Origin: Dehalococcoidia bacterium
GTDB taxonomy: Bacteria; Chloroflexota; Dehalococcoidia; Tepidiformales; Tepidiformaceae
Length of the DNA: 50,628 bases
Assembly (NCBI GenBank): GCA_023382755.1
Contig: JAHDWR010000002.1
Span: 13,635-64,262, forward strand
Reading direction: 5' to 3'
Below the pieces are notes generated by a model. The model saw only the letters and a program-made list of their open reading frames with translations. It made no database searches and had not been told where the DNA came from. A program made the translations under genes and the position numbers. How positions within the stretch are numbered: position 1 is the stretch's first letter; each line of letters begins with the position of its first letter. Of this stretch, positions 8,601 to 17,021 are shown one piece after another.

Positions 8601-11585
8601 CGTGTTCAGCGTGGTCACCAGCGTGTCACGCGGTTCGCTCTTGTAACGCCGGGCGCCGTCGGGCGTTTGTTCCTTTGTGGTGGTCCAGTCGCGCTTGTAC
8701 ACCCGCACAACCACATCCCGGTTGCCGAGGATGTTGCCCTCGGTGTCGACTGTCACCAGGTTCACGCTGTTGGCGGTGCCGGCCTGCCCCACGTATTCCT
8801 CGGGCTTGATACCCGCGTACAGCGCGGCAGGGTGGACCGTCACCGATGCGCTCGATGCCACCGCCTGCGCGTTCTGGTCGGTCACTGTGGCCGAGAGCGT
8901 CAGTTGCTGCGCGCTCTCGCCGGGTTGCAGCGCCGCGGGGACCGTGTAGGCCGCCACACCGTCGGCCCCGGTCACGGCGGTGCCGCTCGCCCGAATCGGC
9001 GTCGTGCTGACCGCGGTCCGCCAGTAGTCATAATCCGAGAACGAGTATCGTTCGTAGCCCTCGACGCGCAGCCCGGACGGGCTCCCGAGCACCGACCACT
9101 CGACTTTTGCCCCAGGGACGGCGCCGCCGAAGAAGAACGACGCGGTCGTCCGTACGTCGATCGCATCGCCGTTCACGTACGAAGGCTTCCCGGTTTCGAC
9201 CTCGACCTGGAACTCGGGCTTGCGGAACTCGGCGACCAGGTAGCTGTTCCCGGCCACTGCCCAGAACCCGTACTCCGGCGCTCCCTTGAGCTGGATGCTG
9301 ATGGAGTAGTCGCCCACGGGCGCATCCGTGGGGATGGCGAAGCTCCCCGCGAACGTGCCGAACTCGTTCGTGTGGACGTCCTCGCGCACGACCTCCTGGC
9401 CCCGCGAGTTGAGCATCACGAACTGCAGCGGCGGGTCGGCGGGCGGGACGCTGTATGCCGCGTCGTCGTCAGCCCGCACGATCCCCTTGTACGCGACCGT
9501 TTCGCCGGGCCGGTAGATCGGCCGGTCGGTGTAGACCTGACCGACCCATTCGCGGGCGAAGTAGTCCGTCGGGATGTTCAGCTGGTAGGGCGCCGTCCCC
9601 TGGCTCCAGCGGGTGGACGTCACCCCGTGATGGACTCCGTCATCCAGCACCAGGTAGTACGACCGGTCGACGTTCTTCCCCAGCGTGGGGAGCGGCACCC
9701 TGAACGAGGCCAGGCCGTTCGCGTCCGTCGTCGCCCGGGCGGGCGAGACCTCCGGCCCGGACGCTGTGATCGTCGTCCCGGAGATCGGCTTGCCTGTGTC
9801 ATGTTCGATGGCCCAGGCAAGGAGTTCGTCGTTCGAAACCTTGGTCACGATGACGGTGTCCACGACGGCGAACGCGAATTCCGACTGGTACTGGCCACTC
9901 GAACGGACGAAGTAGAAGCCCTTCGGCAGCGGCGCGCCGTTGCCCGAAAGCGACGTGGACCCGAGGACAACCTCGTTCTGCGACCCGGCGACGGGCTCAG
10001 TCCAGCTGCGGATCGCCGGGGACGACGGTTCGAATTTCGGGCCGCCGTAGAAGTTGTGCAGGAGGCGCTGGCCCTCGTCCGGCGTCAGCGGGTAGAGCGT
10101 GAACCGCGCTTCGTTCATGTTCTGCGCGTGGAAGAACAGGATCGGCTCCGCCGATGCCGAGTACGTCGCCGAAGCGCTATACCCCGGCAACGCCAGCGTC
10201 ACCTGCGATGGCAGCGCGCCCGTCGTGAAGGAGATGGTGTGCGCCCCCATCGTCTGCCCATAGCGGTCCACGGCCCCGGCCGCAATCGTGACCGTGTAGG
10301 CGGTCGATGGCTTGAGCGCCACGGAGACGTTCATGTCGAACTCGCCGATGTATACGTTTCCCTCGAGGTCCTCGGCGGTGAAGCTCGAAACCGAGACCTT
10401 TCCCTCGAGCGAGTCGACATCCATCGGGTTGGAGAAGGCGATGCTGACCCCGTACCGTTGCGCGCTCGTCTCGCCGTTCCTTGGGAACGACGATGAAACG
10501 ACCGGCAGCCCGACCGTCGTGAACCTCGCCCGCCGTTCCTCGGCGGTCGTCCCTCCCTTCGCGCCCGGCAGGCCGGCCGCCACCACCGCCTCGTAGGCCG
10601 TGCGATAGCCAAGCTGCACGGCGGGCGTGAATGTCGCCACGGTGTTGCCCTCGCTCCAGGCGACGGTCCCCGGCACCGCCGGGCCCGCAGGGTCCACCAG
10701 CGAGATCCCGGAAGCCGCGGCAGGGTCCATGGGCTGGTTGAAGGTGACTGTCACCTGCTGGCGCGGGCTCGCGTAGTCCGTGTTGTTGTCCGGTGTGAAC
10801 TTCGCGACGGCCGGGCTGACCGTCGTGAAGCTCCAGGCATAGTCCTCGCGGAGGACGCCGTCCGCGGCCGAAGTCAGGCCCTTCGGGATCTTCAGTTTGT
10901 AAGTGGTGTACGGCTGGAGGTTCGCCGGCACGAACCGGTAGATCGAGGTGTTGAGCCACTCGCCGCTCCCTTCCAGCGGCGGGTCGAACTCGATGACCGG
11001 CGCAGTGCTCTGGGCACTCAGCGTGGTCAAAGGCGCCACCGACCGGCTGAACTGGACGAGCACCGGCGCATTCAACGGGACTTCCGTGTCGCCATCGCCG
11101 GGGATGGCCTGCTGGACCGTGAGCAGCCCGGTCACGGTGAACTGGCGCTGGACCTCCTCGCTCAGGCCGGTCTCCGGACGCGGAGGTACCTTCACCGTGT
11201 AGGTCGAGCCGCGGAGCAATCCCGGGTACTCCGGCTGGAACAGGACGGTGCGGTCGCTCAGCCACGCGTAGCTGCCCGGGACCGCCGGCTCGACGGCGAG
11301 CAGCTTCTCCGGCTCCCGTTCTTCGGGCGGGCTCGCGAACGTGACCTTGATCGGCGTCAGGCGCGGCACGTCGTCGCCTTCGGGGCTGAGTGCGAACCCG
11401 GGCGGCTCGACGAACGGCGTGTGTCCGCCGTCCCGCGTGAGTGCGAACCACGAAACGCCCACGACTGCACCGGCGATGACCGCGGCCCCCAGGGCCGCCA
11501 CCGCCTTTCGGGCTGGCGTATCGAGGAAACCCGAGAGCCTCGTCAGCTGCTTGCGGAGTGGGTTGGAGACGGGTTGTTCGCTCAT
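5676..11585 (-). CDS. Large bacterial alpha-2-macroglobulin family protein (1969 aa), N-terminal membrane anchor, thioester motif not found
   Basis: N-terminal TM AVAALGAAVIAGAVVGVSWFAL; repeated Ig-like domains; MG/bait-type segments (DRPIYRPGETVAYKGIVR, MPDNLTTWRMQVRAVS); TED-like GGWPW; 4-nt overlap with PBP1C. Confidence 0.88.
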   Translation of the reverse strand: MSEQPVSNPLRKQLTRLSGFLDTPARKAVAALGAAVIAGAVVGVSWFALTRDGGHTPFVEPPGFALSPEGDDVPRLTPIKVTFASPPEEREPEKLLAVEPAVPGSYAWLSDRTVLFQPEYPGLLRGSTYTVKVPPRPETGLSEEVQRQFTVTGLLTVQQAIPGDGDTEVPLNAPVLVQFSRSVAPLTTLSAQSTAPVIEFDPPLEGSGEWLNTSIYRFVPANLQPYTTYKLKIPKGLTSAADGVLREDYAWSFTTVSPAVAKFTPDNNTDYASPRQQVTVTFNQPMDPAAASGISLVDPAGPAVPGTVAWSEGNTVATFTPAVQLGYRTAYEAVVAAGLPGAKGGTTAEERRARFTTVGLPVVSSSFPRNGETSAQRYGVSIAFSNPMDVDSLEGKVSVSSFTAEDLEGNVYIGEFDMNVSVALKPSTAYTVTIAAGAVDRYGQTMGAHTISFTTGALPSQVTLALPGYSASATYSASAEPILFFHAQNMNEARFTLYPLTPDEGQRLLHNFYGGPKFEPSSPAIRSWTEPVAGSQNEVVLGSTSLSGNGAPLPKGFYFVRSSGQYQSEFAFAVVDTVIVTKVSNDELLAWAIEHDTGKPISGTTITASGPEVSPARATTDANGLASFRVPLPTLGKNVDRSYYLVLDDGVHHGVTSTRWSQGTAPYQLNIPTDYFAREWVGQVYTDRPIYRPGETVAYKGIVRADDDAAYSVPPADPPLQFVMLNSRGQEVVREDVHTNEFGTFAGSFAIPTDAPVGDYSISIQLKGAPEYGFWAVAGNSYLVAEFRKPEFQVEVETGKPSYVNGDAIDVRTTASFFFGGAVPGAKVEWSVLGSPSGLRVEGYERYSFSDYDYWRTAVSTTPIRASGTAVTGADGVAAYTVPAALQPGESAQQLTLSATVTDQNAQAVASSASVTVHPAALYAGIKPEEYVGQAGTANSVNLVTVDTEGNILGNRDVVVRVYKRDWTTTKEQTPDGARRYKSEPRDTLVTTLNTTTGANGEGTVTVTPDKTGTYRLVAEVTDAQGRTARSAAYLWVWGGEFASWRISNDDTIALVADKDSYEVGETAEILVPAPFEGAAGLVTVERGKVITRAVQDFPTNTERLSIPITDRSVPNVFVSVVLYRPPTAEDPVPRYKVGYVQLPVSTETRELTVSIRPDNDQAEPGETVRYDITVTDSTGKGVASEVSVSVVDKALLSLEEERGPNGLLAFWFERGLAVATSSSMSVSINRSNDVIAEPPRGGKGGGGLEDDRLRQDFRNSAYWSAQLKTDANGRASVEVKMPDNLTTWRMQVRAVSGDTMVGEGTNELVSTLPLLLRPALPRFLRVGDETQIRLLVRNATDQEHEVKVTIGAEGIELGDRAARTVKIPAGQSAPVSWPAKVTADGTARITFTASGGGMDDAVTQEVPLLLDVTPETMATGGIVTNEPGVEALYLPPFAILENGRLQVSVQSALAGSMADELGEFAPRPFEDTVYIASRLTANIGVARAERSAGKTPANSGLITSDLAALVSRQRPDGGWPWCIEPLCLSDPNVTAWVLLALGEARRDGLTFDESGIGRAGTYLSGYINRTADVAYPADPNQKAFMLAAIASADGSRSAISPARALSEQYRSQLNTWGRAYLAMALVDAGAEAGDEQVRALLNDIAAATIPSANGNHWEDPPVRGMFMTNTATTGLVALALARIQPEQPLLAQSVRWLVIARGARKWQTTVERANAIIALTTYAEVTGELAGDFSYKVTVDDRQILSGLVKPGEPLTGEATDVPLTGFTAGKVALLAFLRDFEKQGRLYYTLNLRYLTPAKEVEAVNRGFAVSHEYSLLGDPATKVTSAKLGDTVRVKLTILAPADRNYVVVEDLLPAGLEPIDARLQTIDPALKAQLEAERLAALRKQRGGYAAPWFGWYYNPWQHVELRDDRTVLFTDYLPKGVYEYTYYARATTPGDFFVAPAHAEETYLPEVFGRSDSGRFSVTE

Positions 11586-13912
11586 CGTGGTTTCACCTCG
11601 AAAGTACTCGTTGCGACGGCAACCGAGCCGTCGTTCATTCGTGCGGACACCTGGAGTTCGAACACTCCAGGGCGGAGCGCCCAGACCGCCCTGGAATCGG
11701 GAGGCGAGAGCTGGGCCACGGTCTCCCCGTTGATCCGGAACGTGACCATGGTTGTGCCCGGAGGCGGTTCCGCGCGCAGCACCAGCTCCTGCGAGCGCAG
11801 CTCTGGCGCGACAGAAAAGACGCTACCTGGCTGTGGGTCCACGATCCGCAACTGCCCCTCACCGGCTCCCGGGGCGCCGACCCGCAGCCCGGCGTCGCGT
11901 GCCCAGGCAATCGCCTCGATGGGTGGGAAGACCGCGACCATCCCGTCGGCCTGGCGGCGATAGTACGATTCAGTCTCGCGCGGTTCCGTACCGGCCACGA
12001 AGAGTTCGCGTTCGGGGTGCGGGCAGTCGGGGCCGGGCAGGAGCCCGGTTGGGCTGCACACGTCGGCATCCACCAGTCCGCGTGGGCGGACCGGCCATCC
12101 CGGGTCCTTCACCATCGCCGCCGCTAGCATCACGTCGCGCCAGATCGGCCCGGCGCCATCGATGCCCGAAACCTCGCGCATGGGAGAGCCGTCGGCGTTT
12201 CCGACCCAGACACCGACGGCGAAGCTCGACGTGAACCCCATCGTCCAGTTGTCGCGGAAGCCGGTGGTGGTGCCGGTCTTTGCCGCAGCCCGGAAAGGCA
12301 GCTCGAACGGCGTGGATACCCCGAAACCCGGGATCCGCGCGTCGGCGTCGTCCAGGATATCGGCCAACAGGTAGGCGTGTTCGGGGCTCGCTGCTTCCCT
12401 GGTGGTCCGCGGGCGCCGCTCGTACAGCACGGTCCCGTCAGTCGCCCGCACGCGGGTCACCGCGAACGGTTCGGCATACACCCCGCCGGCGCCGAGGGCC
12501 GCGTAGGCCGCGGTCAGGTCGATCAGCCGTACCTCGGCGCCCCCGAGGGTCAGCGCGAGGCCGTACCGTTCTGCCTCGGTCAGCGTATTCAGCCCGAAGC
12601 GGTGGGCGATTTCGAGAAAGGCCGGGATACCGATCGCCTCGAGCGTCCGCACTGCCGGCACGTTGAACGATGAAGCCAGTGCCACGCGCAGTGGCACCAC
12701 GCCGTGGAACTGCTTGTCGAAGTTCTGGGGGCTGTAGAGCCCGTCCTTCGTTTCGAAGGCGGCCGGCACGTCGAGGAGCGGTGTCGCGGCCGTGTAGCCG
12801 CGTTCGAATGCCGCCGCATAAAGGAACGGTTTGAGCGCCGAACCGGGCTGGCGGGGAGCGACTGCCATGTTGATGGCGCCACCGGTTTCCTCTCCGCCCA
12901 CGCCGCCCACCATCGCCAAAACGCGCCCGGTCTCCGGCTCGACCACGGTCACGGCAGCGTTGGTCACGTTCCGGTCGGCCAGGTTGGCGACGTGCATCCG
13001 CGCGAGCCTCTCGGACTCCTGCTGGAGGCCGGCATCGAGCGTCGTCTCGATCACGAGGCCGCGCTCTCCGGCGAGGTCCGGCCGCAGGCGTGCCAGCTCT
13101 TCCATCGCCCAGGCAACGAAGTGGGGGGCGAGCGCCGGCTCGATGTCCGGCAGGAGCGCCAGTGGCTCGGCCACGGCCGCGCGGGCCTGCGCCGCCGAGA
13201 TCGAGCCCTCTGCCTCCATCCGTCCGAGGACGTACGCCTGTCGGGCCCGCGCGGCCGAGTCATCCACCGCCGGTTCGTACACGGATGGCAGCTGCGGCAA
13301 CCCCGCGAGGAAACTTGCCCGGGCGAGGTCCAGGTTCGCCGCCGAGACACCGAAGTAGACGCGCGCGGCCGCCTCGATGCCGTAGGCGCCGCGGCCGTAG
13401 TACACCTCGTTGAGGTAGAGGTTGAGGATCTCGTCCTTCGAATGGTGCGCCTCCAGCTGGAACGCGATGAGCGATTCCCGGGCCTTTCGTACCGGCAGCG
13501 GCCCACCGCCGCCATCGAGATACAGGCGCCGGGCAAGCTGTTGCGTGATCGTCGATGCGCCGGAACGTTCCGAAGGGAACTTCAGCGCGGCACGAAACAT
13601 CGCCACCGGGTCGATTCCCGGGTGGTCACGGAACCGCTGGTCCTCGGCGGCGATGGTGGCCTGGATCGCTGCGGGCGCCACCTGGTCGAGTGAGACCGGG
13701 ATGCGGAAGCCGTCACTTCCATCGCGCTGCAATACCGTCCCGTCGGCCGCAAGCACCACCGTCCCCGGGATGGTGAGCTTCGATTGCGGCGTGTCGAACG
13801 GGGCGCAGAAGGCATAGGCCGGCAGGGCGATCAACGCAAGAAGAGCAGCCGCCATGCTCGCATGCCTGCGGCGCACTCTTTGGCCGAAGGGAGTGCCGCC
13901 CGTTGATCTCAT
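11582..13912 (-). CDS. pbpC: Penicillin-binding protein 1C (transglycosylase + transpeptidase + C-terminal BiPBP_C)
   Basis: EDQRFRDHPGIDPVAMFRA, RQPGSALKPFLYAAAFE, ASSFNVPAVRTL, AAKTGTTTGFRDNWTMGF, C-terminal PQPGSVFSVAPELRSQELVLRA. Confidence 0.93.
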   Translation of the reverse strand: MRSTGGTPFGQRVRRRHASMAAALLALIALPAYAFCAPFDTPQSKLTIPGTVVLAADGTVLQRDGSDGFRIPVSLDQVAPAAIQATIAAEDQRFRDHPGIDPVAMFRAALKFPSERSGASTITQQLARRLYLDGGGGPLPVRKARESLIAFQLEAHHSKDEILNLYLNEVYYGRGAYGIEAAARVYFGVSAANLDLARASFLAGLPQLPSVYEPAVDDSAARARQAYVLGRMEAEGSISAAQARAAVAEPLALLPDIEPALAPHFVAWAMEELARLRPDLAGERGLVIETTLDAGLQQESERLARMHVANLADRNVTNAAVTVVEPETGRVLAMVGGVGGEETGGAINMAVAPRQPGSALKPFLYAAAFERGYTAATPLLDVPAAFETKDGLYSPQNFDKQFHGVVPLRVALASSFNVPAVRTLEAIGIPAFLEIAHRFGLNTLTEAERYGLALTLGGAEVRLIDLTAAYAALGAGGVYAEPFAVTRVRATDGTVLYERRPRTTREAASPEHAYLLADILDDADARIPGFGVSTPFELPFRAAAKTGTTTGFRDNWTMGFTSSFAVGVWVGNADGSPMREVSGIDGAGPIWRDVMLAAAMVKDPGWPVRPRGLVDADVCSPTGLLPGPDCPHPERELFVAGTEPRETESYYRRQADGMVAVFPPIEAIAWARDAGLRVGAPGAGEGQLRIVDPQPGSVFSVAPELRSQELVLRAEPPPGTTMVTFRINGETVAQLSPPDSRAVWALRPGVFELQVSARMNDGSVAVATSTFEVKPR

Positions 13913-14092
13913 AATCACCCAACGTTTCGGGGCGCGTACCGGTTCCACCATACGCCCGGAGGGCAACCGGCGTCTGGCGAACGCATGGTGTGGCGCATGC
14001 GGGGGCAGCAGCTATCGGCAGGCCGCTCGAAAAGGTCTATGGTGACGTTGCGGCTTCTGTCAAGACGGGCCGCCAAGTGAGGAATCCAAACA

Positions 14093-14272
14093 ATGCGATG
14101 GCTCAACAAGCTGCTCGGCCGCCAGCAAACGCACGAAGAGTGGCTGGAGGCCCACCCGGGAAAGCACTCCAATAAGTCCGCCCCGCCCTCCATCTCTGCT
14201 GAGGACGAGCGCGGAATGCGCGACCGTATGGAAGCTGAACTGGACGAGCAACGCGCCAAGCGCGAAGGCTAA
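14093..14272 (+). CDS. Short 59-aa hypothetical protein (not in the supplied ORF track)
   Basis: Manual translation: MRWLNKLLGRQQTHEEWLEAHPGKHSNKSAPPSISAEDERGMRDRMEAELDEQRAKREG*; low-repeat, charged composition; convergent 4-nt overlap with the next gene. Confidence 0.45.
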   Translation: MRWLNKLLGRQQTHEEWLEAHPGKHSNKSAPPSISAEDERGMRDRMEAELDEQRAKREG

Positions 14273-15282
14273 GTCCCGGGCGTCGCGGGGGCGGGAAGCA
14301 TCGCCCCGGGCACCGCATCCGCGGCATCGCCGGTCGCGCGGCTACCGAGTCGTTCCGGCCGCTGTGTCAGCGCGAGCACCAACACCGCCATCCCGGTGAT
14401 CGCGAGCCCGGACTGATAGGTGCTGTGCAGTCCGATTCCTCCCGTCACCAGCAGGACCAGCCCGGCCGCCGCCACTCCGTTCCTCGCCCGCGCAAACGCG
14501 GTGAATGTCGCCGCGAGGCAACCGGCCGCCGCCGCATATGCGACCGAAGGCAGCACGCCCGAGAGCCCCTCGTTCCAGAGCAGCAGGAAGCGCGCCGTCG
14601 CGCCGCCGTTACCGAGGAAGGCAACGAACACCACCAGGGCGGTACCGGCCCCCACCATCACTGCCGCGCGGTCCAGGGAACGCCTGGCCAGCAACGGCGC
14701 CGTGAGGGCGAACGCGACGCCCACCACCTCTGCCGCGGTCAGGGCGCCATCAGTCCGGAGCGTGACGAGTTTCTCCTGGGCCGCCGATTGCCCGAGGGTG
14801 TGGGCGGAACTCAGGATGAAGGCGGCCGCGAAGAGGCACACCGGGACCGAAGTGGCCCAACGCCGCGAAAGCACGACCATGCCCACCGCGACCACGGCGA
14901 CGGCTCCGGCTGTTGCCGCGTCCACGGCGAGGCGTCCGCTTGCAGTTGCAGCGGCCAGCCCGCTCATCAGCGCGAAAATCCCGATTGCGGCGGCCATCCC
15001 TCGCTGGACGGTCCCGCGCCGCCAGAGCGTCCAGGCTGCGGTGGGGAGCGCGAACAGGAGGAGGGCGATGGAGACGAAGTAGGCATAGCGTCCGCCGAAG
15101 CTCAGCACCTCGTACGGCTCGCGTAGCGCGGTGATCCCGGGAATGTGGATCGCTGTCCGCGTGAACGTCCGCAGGATGAGCAATTCGATCGCGGAGGCGG
15201 CCGCGAGGCCGACCGCCCCGAGTGCAATCCCGGGTGGCAGTGCGGCTTCGCCGCCAGTGCCGGCCAACGGTCGCGCAGCCAT
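14269..15282 (-). CDS. Polytopic membrane protein of unknown function at the 3' end of the NarG/NxrA-like operon
   Basis: Many hydrophobic helices (IALLLFALPTAAWTLW, AAIGIFALMSGLAAATA, VPVCLFAAAFILSSAHTLG...). Starts 5 nt after the gamma-subunit stop. Confidence 0.7.
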   Translation of the reverse strand: MAARPLAGTGGEAALPPGIALGAVGLAAASAIELLILRTFTRTAIHIPGITALREPYEVLSFGGRYAYFVSIALLLFALPTAAWTLWRRGTVQRGMAAAIGIFALMSGLAAATASGRLAVDAATAGAVAVVAVGMVVLSRRWATSVPVCLFAAAFILSSAHTLGQSAAQEKLVTLRTDGALTAAEVVGVAFALTAPLLARRSLDRAAVMVGAGTALVVFVAFLGNGGATARFLLLWNEGLSGVLPSVAYAAAAGCLAATFTAFARARNGVAAAGLVLLVTGGIGLHSTYQSGLAITGMAVLVLALTQRPERLGSRATGDAADAVPGAMLPAPATPGT

Positions 15283-15287
15283 GGCCG

Positions 15288-16259
15288 CTACCTCTTCCCC
15301 TCCCGGTATCCATAGACGCCGAGGCCGATGCCGAGGGCGGTGAACCCGACCAGCATCACCGCGGCGAGGATCGCGGCCGTGGAGTTGAACCCGCCGCCGC
15401 CGGGCACCTTCGCGCCAGCGATCGACAGCGTGATGAACTGGGAGGCCGACTTCATGCCATTGCGCTCGTCCTGGCTGCCGTCCCAGACGGCGAAGGCGAT
15501 GTCCGTCCTCGAACCGGCTCCAAACCCGGCGTGCTCCGGGCCCTCGCTCGTATAGGGCCGGGCGAACACCACCGCCCACGCGTCGTTCGCCCATGCACCC
15601 TTGCCCTGGACATCCTGCACGGTCGAGGTGGTCAGCTGTCCGAAGGCCTGCGAGACGAGCGTCTGCACCGCCCCGAGGTCAGGGTTCGCGTAGGGGTTGC
15701 CGGCTTCGCGCGCCGTGTAGAACAACGTGTCCGTGGAGGGATACCCGTCGATCGAGGCGCCGGTATAGATCTCCACGGGGTCTCGCAGGCCCGCATCGGA
15801 ATCGGCGCGCCAGTGCCAGATGTTGACGCCGGCATCAGCCTGGCCCATGCACACCGAGGGTACGGTCGAGGCCGTTTTCGAGGGGAACTCGAGCGCGACC
15901 GCGTCGGAGAAGTCCTCCACCCGTGTTGTGGCCGCGTCCTGGGTGGCGTCCTGCCATTCCACGCGGATGTAGAGCGTGTCGTTGTAGTGCAGCGCCTTGG
16001 CACTCACCGTCTGGACACTCCCGCCGCCAGCCGCGTACGAACCCAGCTGGGCCGTAAGCGGGACGCGGACGGCCGTCGCGTCCTTCCACACACCGCTGGC
16101 CGGGTCGAGTCCCGGGTCGTTGCCCGATTCGTAGGCGGTCAGATAGAGGGTCTGGGACACCGCGGGGTTGGTGTTCGTGAATTGAAGGACGCCCGCGAGC
16201 GCGAGGACCGCCACCACGCCCAGGGCAATGCGCCGCCGTTTCGCAAGTTCGAGCACCAT
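15288..16259 (-). CDS. Haem-b-binding gamma subunit (EB_dh domain; EbdC/NxrC-like) with N-terminal signal/TM and C-terminal TM anchor
   Basis: SVCMGQADAGVNIWHWRAD and VWDGSQDERNGMKSASQFITLSI place Met and Lys where the EbdC axial ligands lie; C-terminal AAILAAVMLVGFTALGIGLGVYGYREGKR. Confidence 0.85.
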   Translation of the reverse strand: MVLELAKRRRIALGVVAVLALAGVLQFTNTNPAVSQTLYLTAYESGNDPGLDPASGVWKDATAVRVPLTAQLGSYAAGGGSVQTVSAKALHYNDTLYIRVEWQDATQDAATTRVEDFSDAVALEFPSKTASTVPSVCMGQADAGVNIWHWRADSDAGLRDPVEIYTGASIDGYPSTDTLFYTAREAGNPYANPDLGAVQTLVSQAFGQLTTSTVQDVQGKGAWANDAWAVVFARPYTSEGPEHAGFGAGSRTDIAFAVWDGSQDERNGMKSASQFITLSIAGAKVPGGGGFNSTAAILAAVMLVGFTALGIGLGVYGYREGKR

Positions 16260-16260
16260 G

Positions 16261-17010
16261 TCACCTCACCTCGATGTCTTCCAACGGCACCAGCATGGCC
16301 GGGCCTGAAAATTCTGGTCCGTGGCTGATGGGCTGGCCCCAACCCGTGACGGGCTCACCGGTCACTTCGTCGGGGCGCACCCGGAGCTGGGCGCACTCGC
16401 CCGCGATCCAGTCGGCGAGCGCGAGCCCGGCGACGTGGTAGAAGTGGCCCGGCACCGCCCGCGCGGCAATGCGCCGGCCATACGGCGCCGCCCAGCGGCC
16501 CAGGTGCTCACCGAGGAACATCCGCTGGGCGCGGGCCGCCTGTTTCACGCGGGGCGCCCCCAGGTGCTCGGTCGCGTACGCCTCTTTCTGGCAAAGGAAA
16601 GACATGAATTCGAGCTCCACCGGCAGGTCGTCTGGCCGTACGCCGCCAGATGTCGCGTCGACCCCGAATGCCCGGTAGAACCCCGAAATGTCGGCCATGC
16701 GGGTGGTCTGCTGGATCGCGTCACTCGAGAAGTAGGCGGTCTCGAATCCCGGGCAGTCCGGCGAGGAGCTGAGCGAGCAGAGTCGGATGTATTCGCGCTC
16801 GAGTTCCCCCGGCGTGGCGGCCAGCGCCATCTGGGCGAGCCCGCTCAGGGGCGAGGGGATCCCCAGTGCGGCGAACTCCGCCCCCGCCTCGCGGATGGCC
16901 TCGATACGCTCCGCATCCGGATACGCGAAGACGTGCGCCAGGAGGGAGTAGCCGGCTGCCCGCACGGCGAGCGCTTCGATGGGAGACCTGCAGGCTGTTG
17001 CTGTTGCCAT
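16261..17010 (-). CDS. TorD/NarJ/DmsD-family molybdoenzyme assembly chaperone
   Basis: AAGYSLLAHVFAYPDAERIEAI, LEREYIRLCSLSSSPDCPGFETAYF, DDLPVELEFMSFLCQKEAYA; between the beta and gamma subunits. Confidence 0.82.
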   Translation of the reverse strand: MATATACRSPIEALAVRAAGYSLLAHVFAYPDAERIEAIREAGAEFAALGIPSPLSGLAQMALAATPGELEREYIRLCSLSSSPDCPGFETAYFSSDAIQQTTRMADISGFYRAFGVDATSGGVRPDDLPVELEFMSFLCQKEAYATEHLGAPRVKQAARAQRMFLGEHLGRWAAPYGRRIAARAVPGHFYHVAGLALADWIAGECAQLRVRPDEVTGEPVTGWGQPISHGPEFSGPAMLVPLEDIEVR

Positions 17011-17021
17011 GGTGCGATCTC

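Noticed and set aside
7470-10496. 1008-aa plus-strand ORF
   Set aside because: Exactly antisense to the well-supported alpha-2-macroglobulin gene; Arg/Gly/Val/His-rich composition typical of GC-driven open antisense frames.
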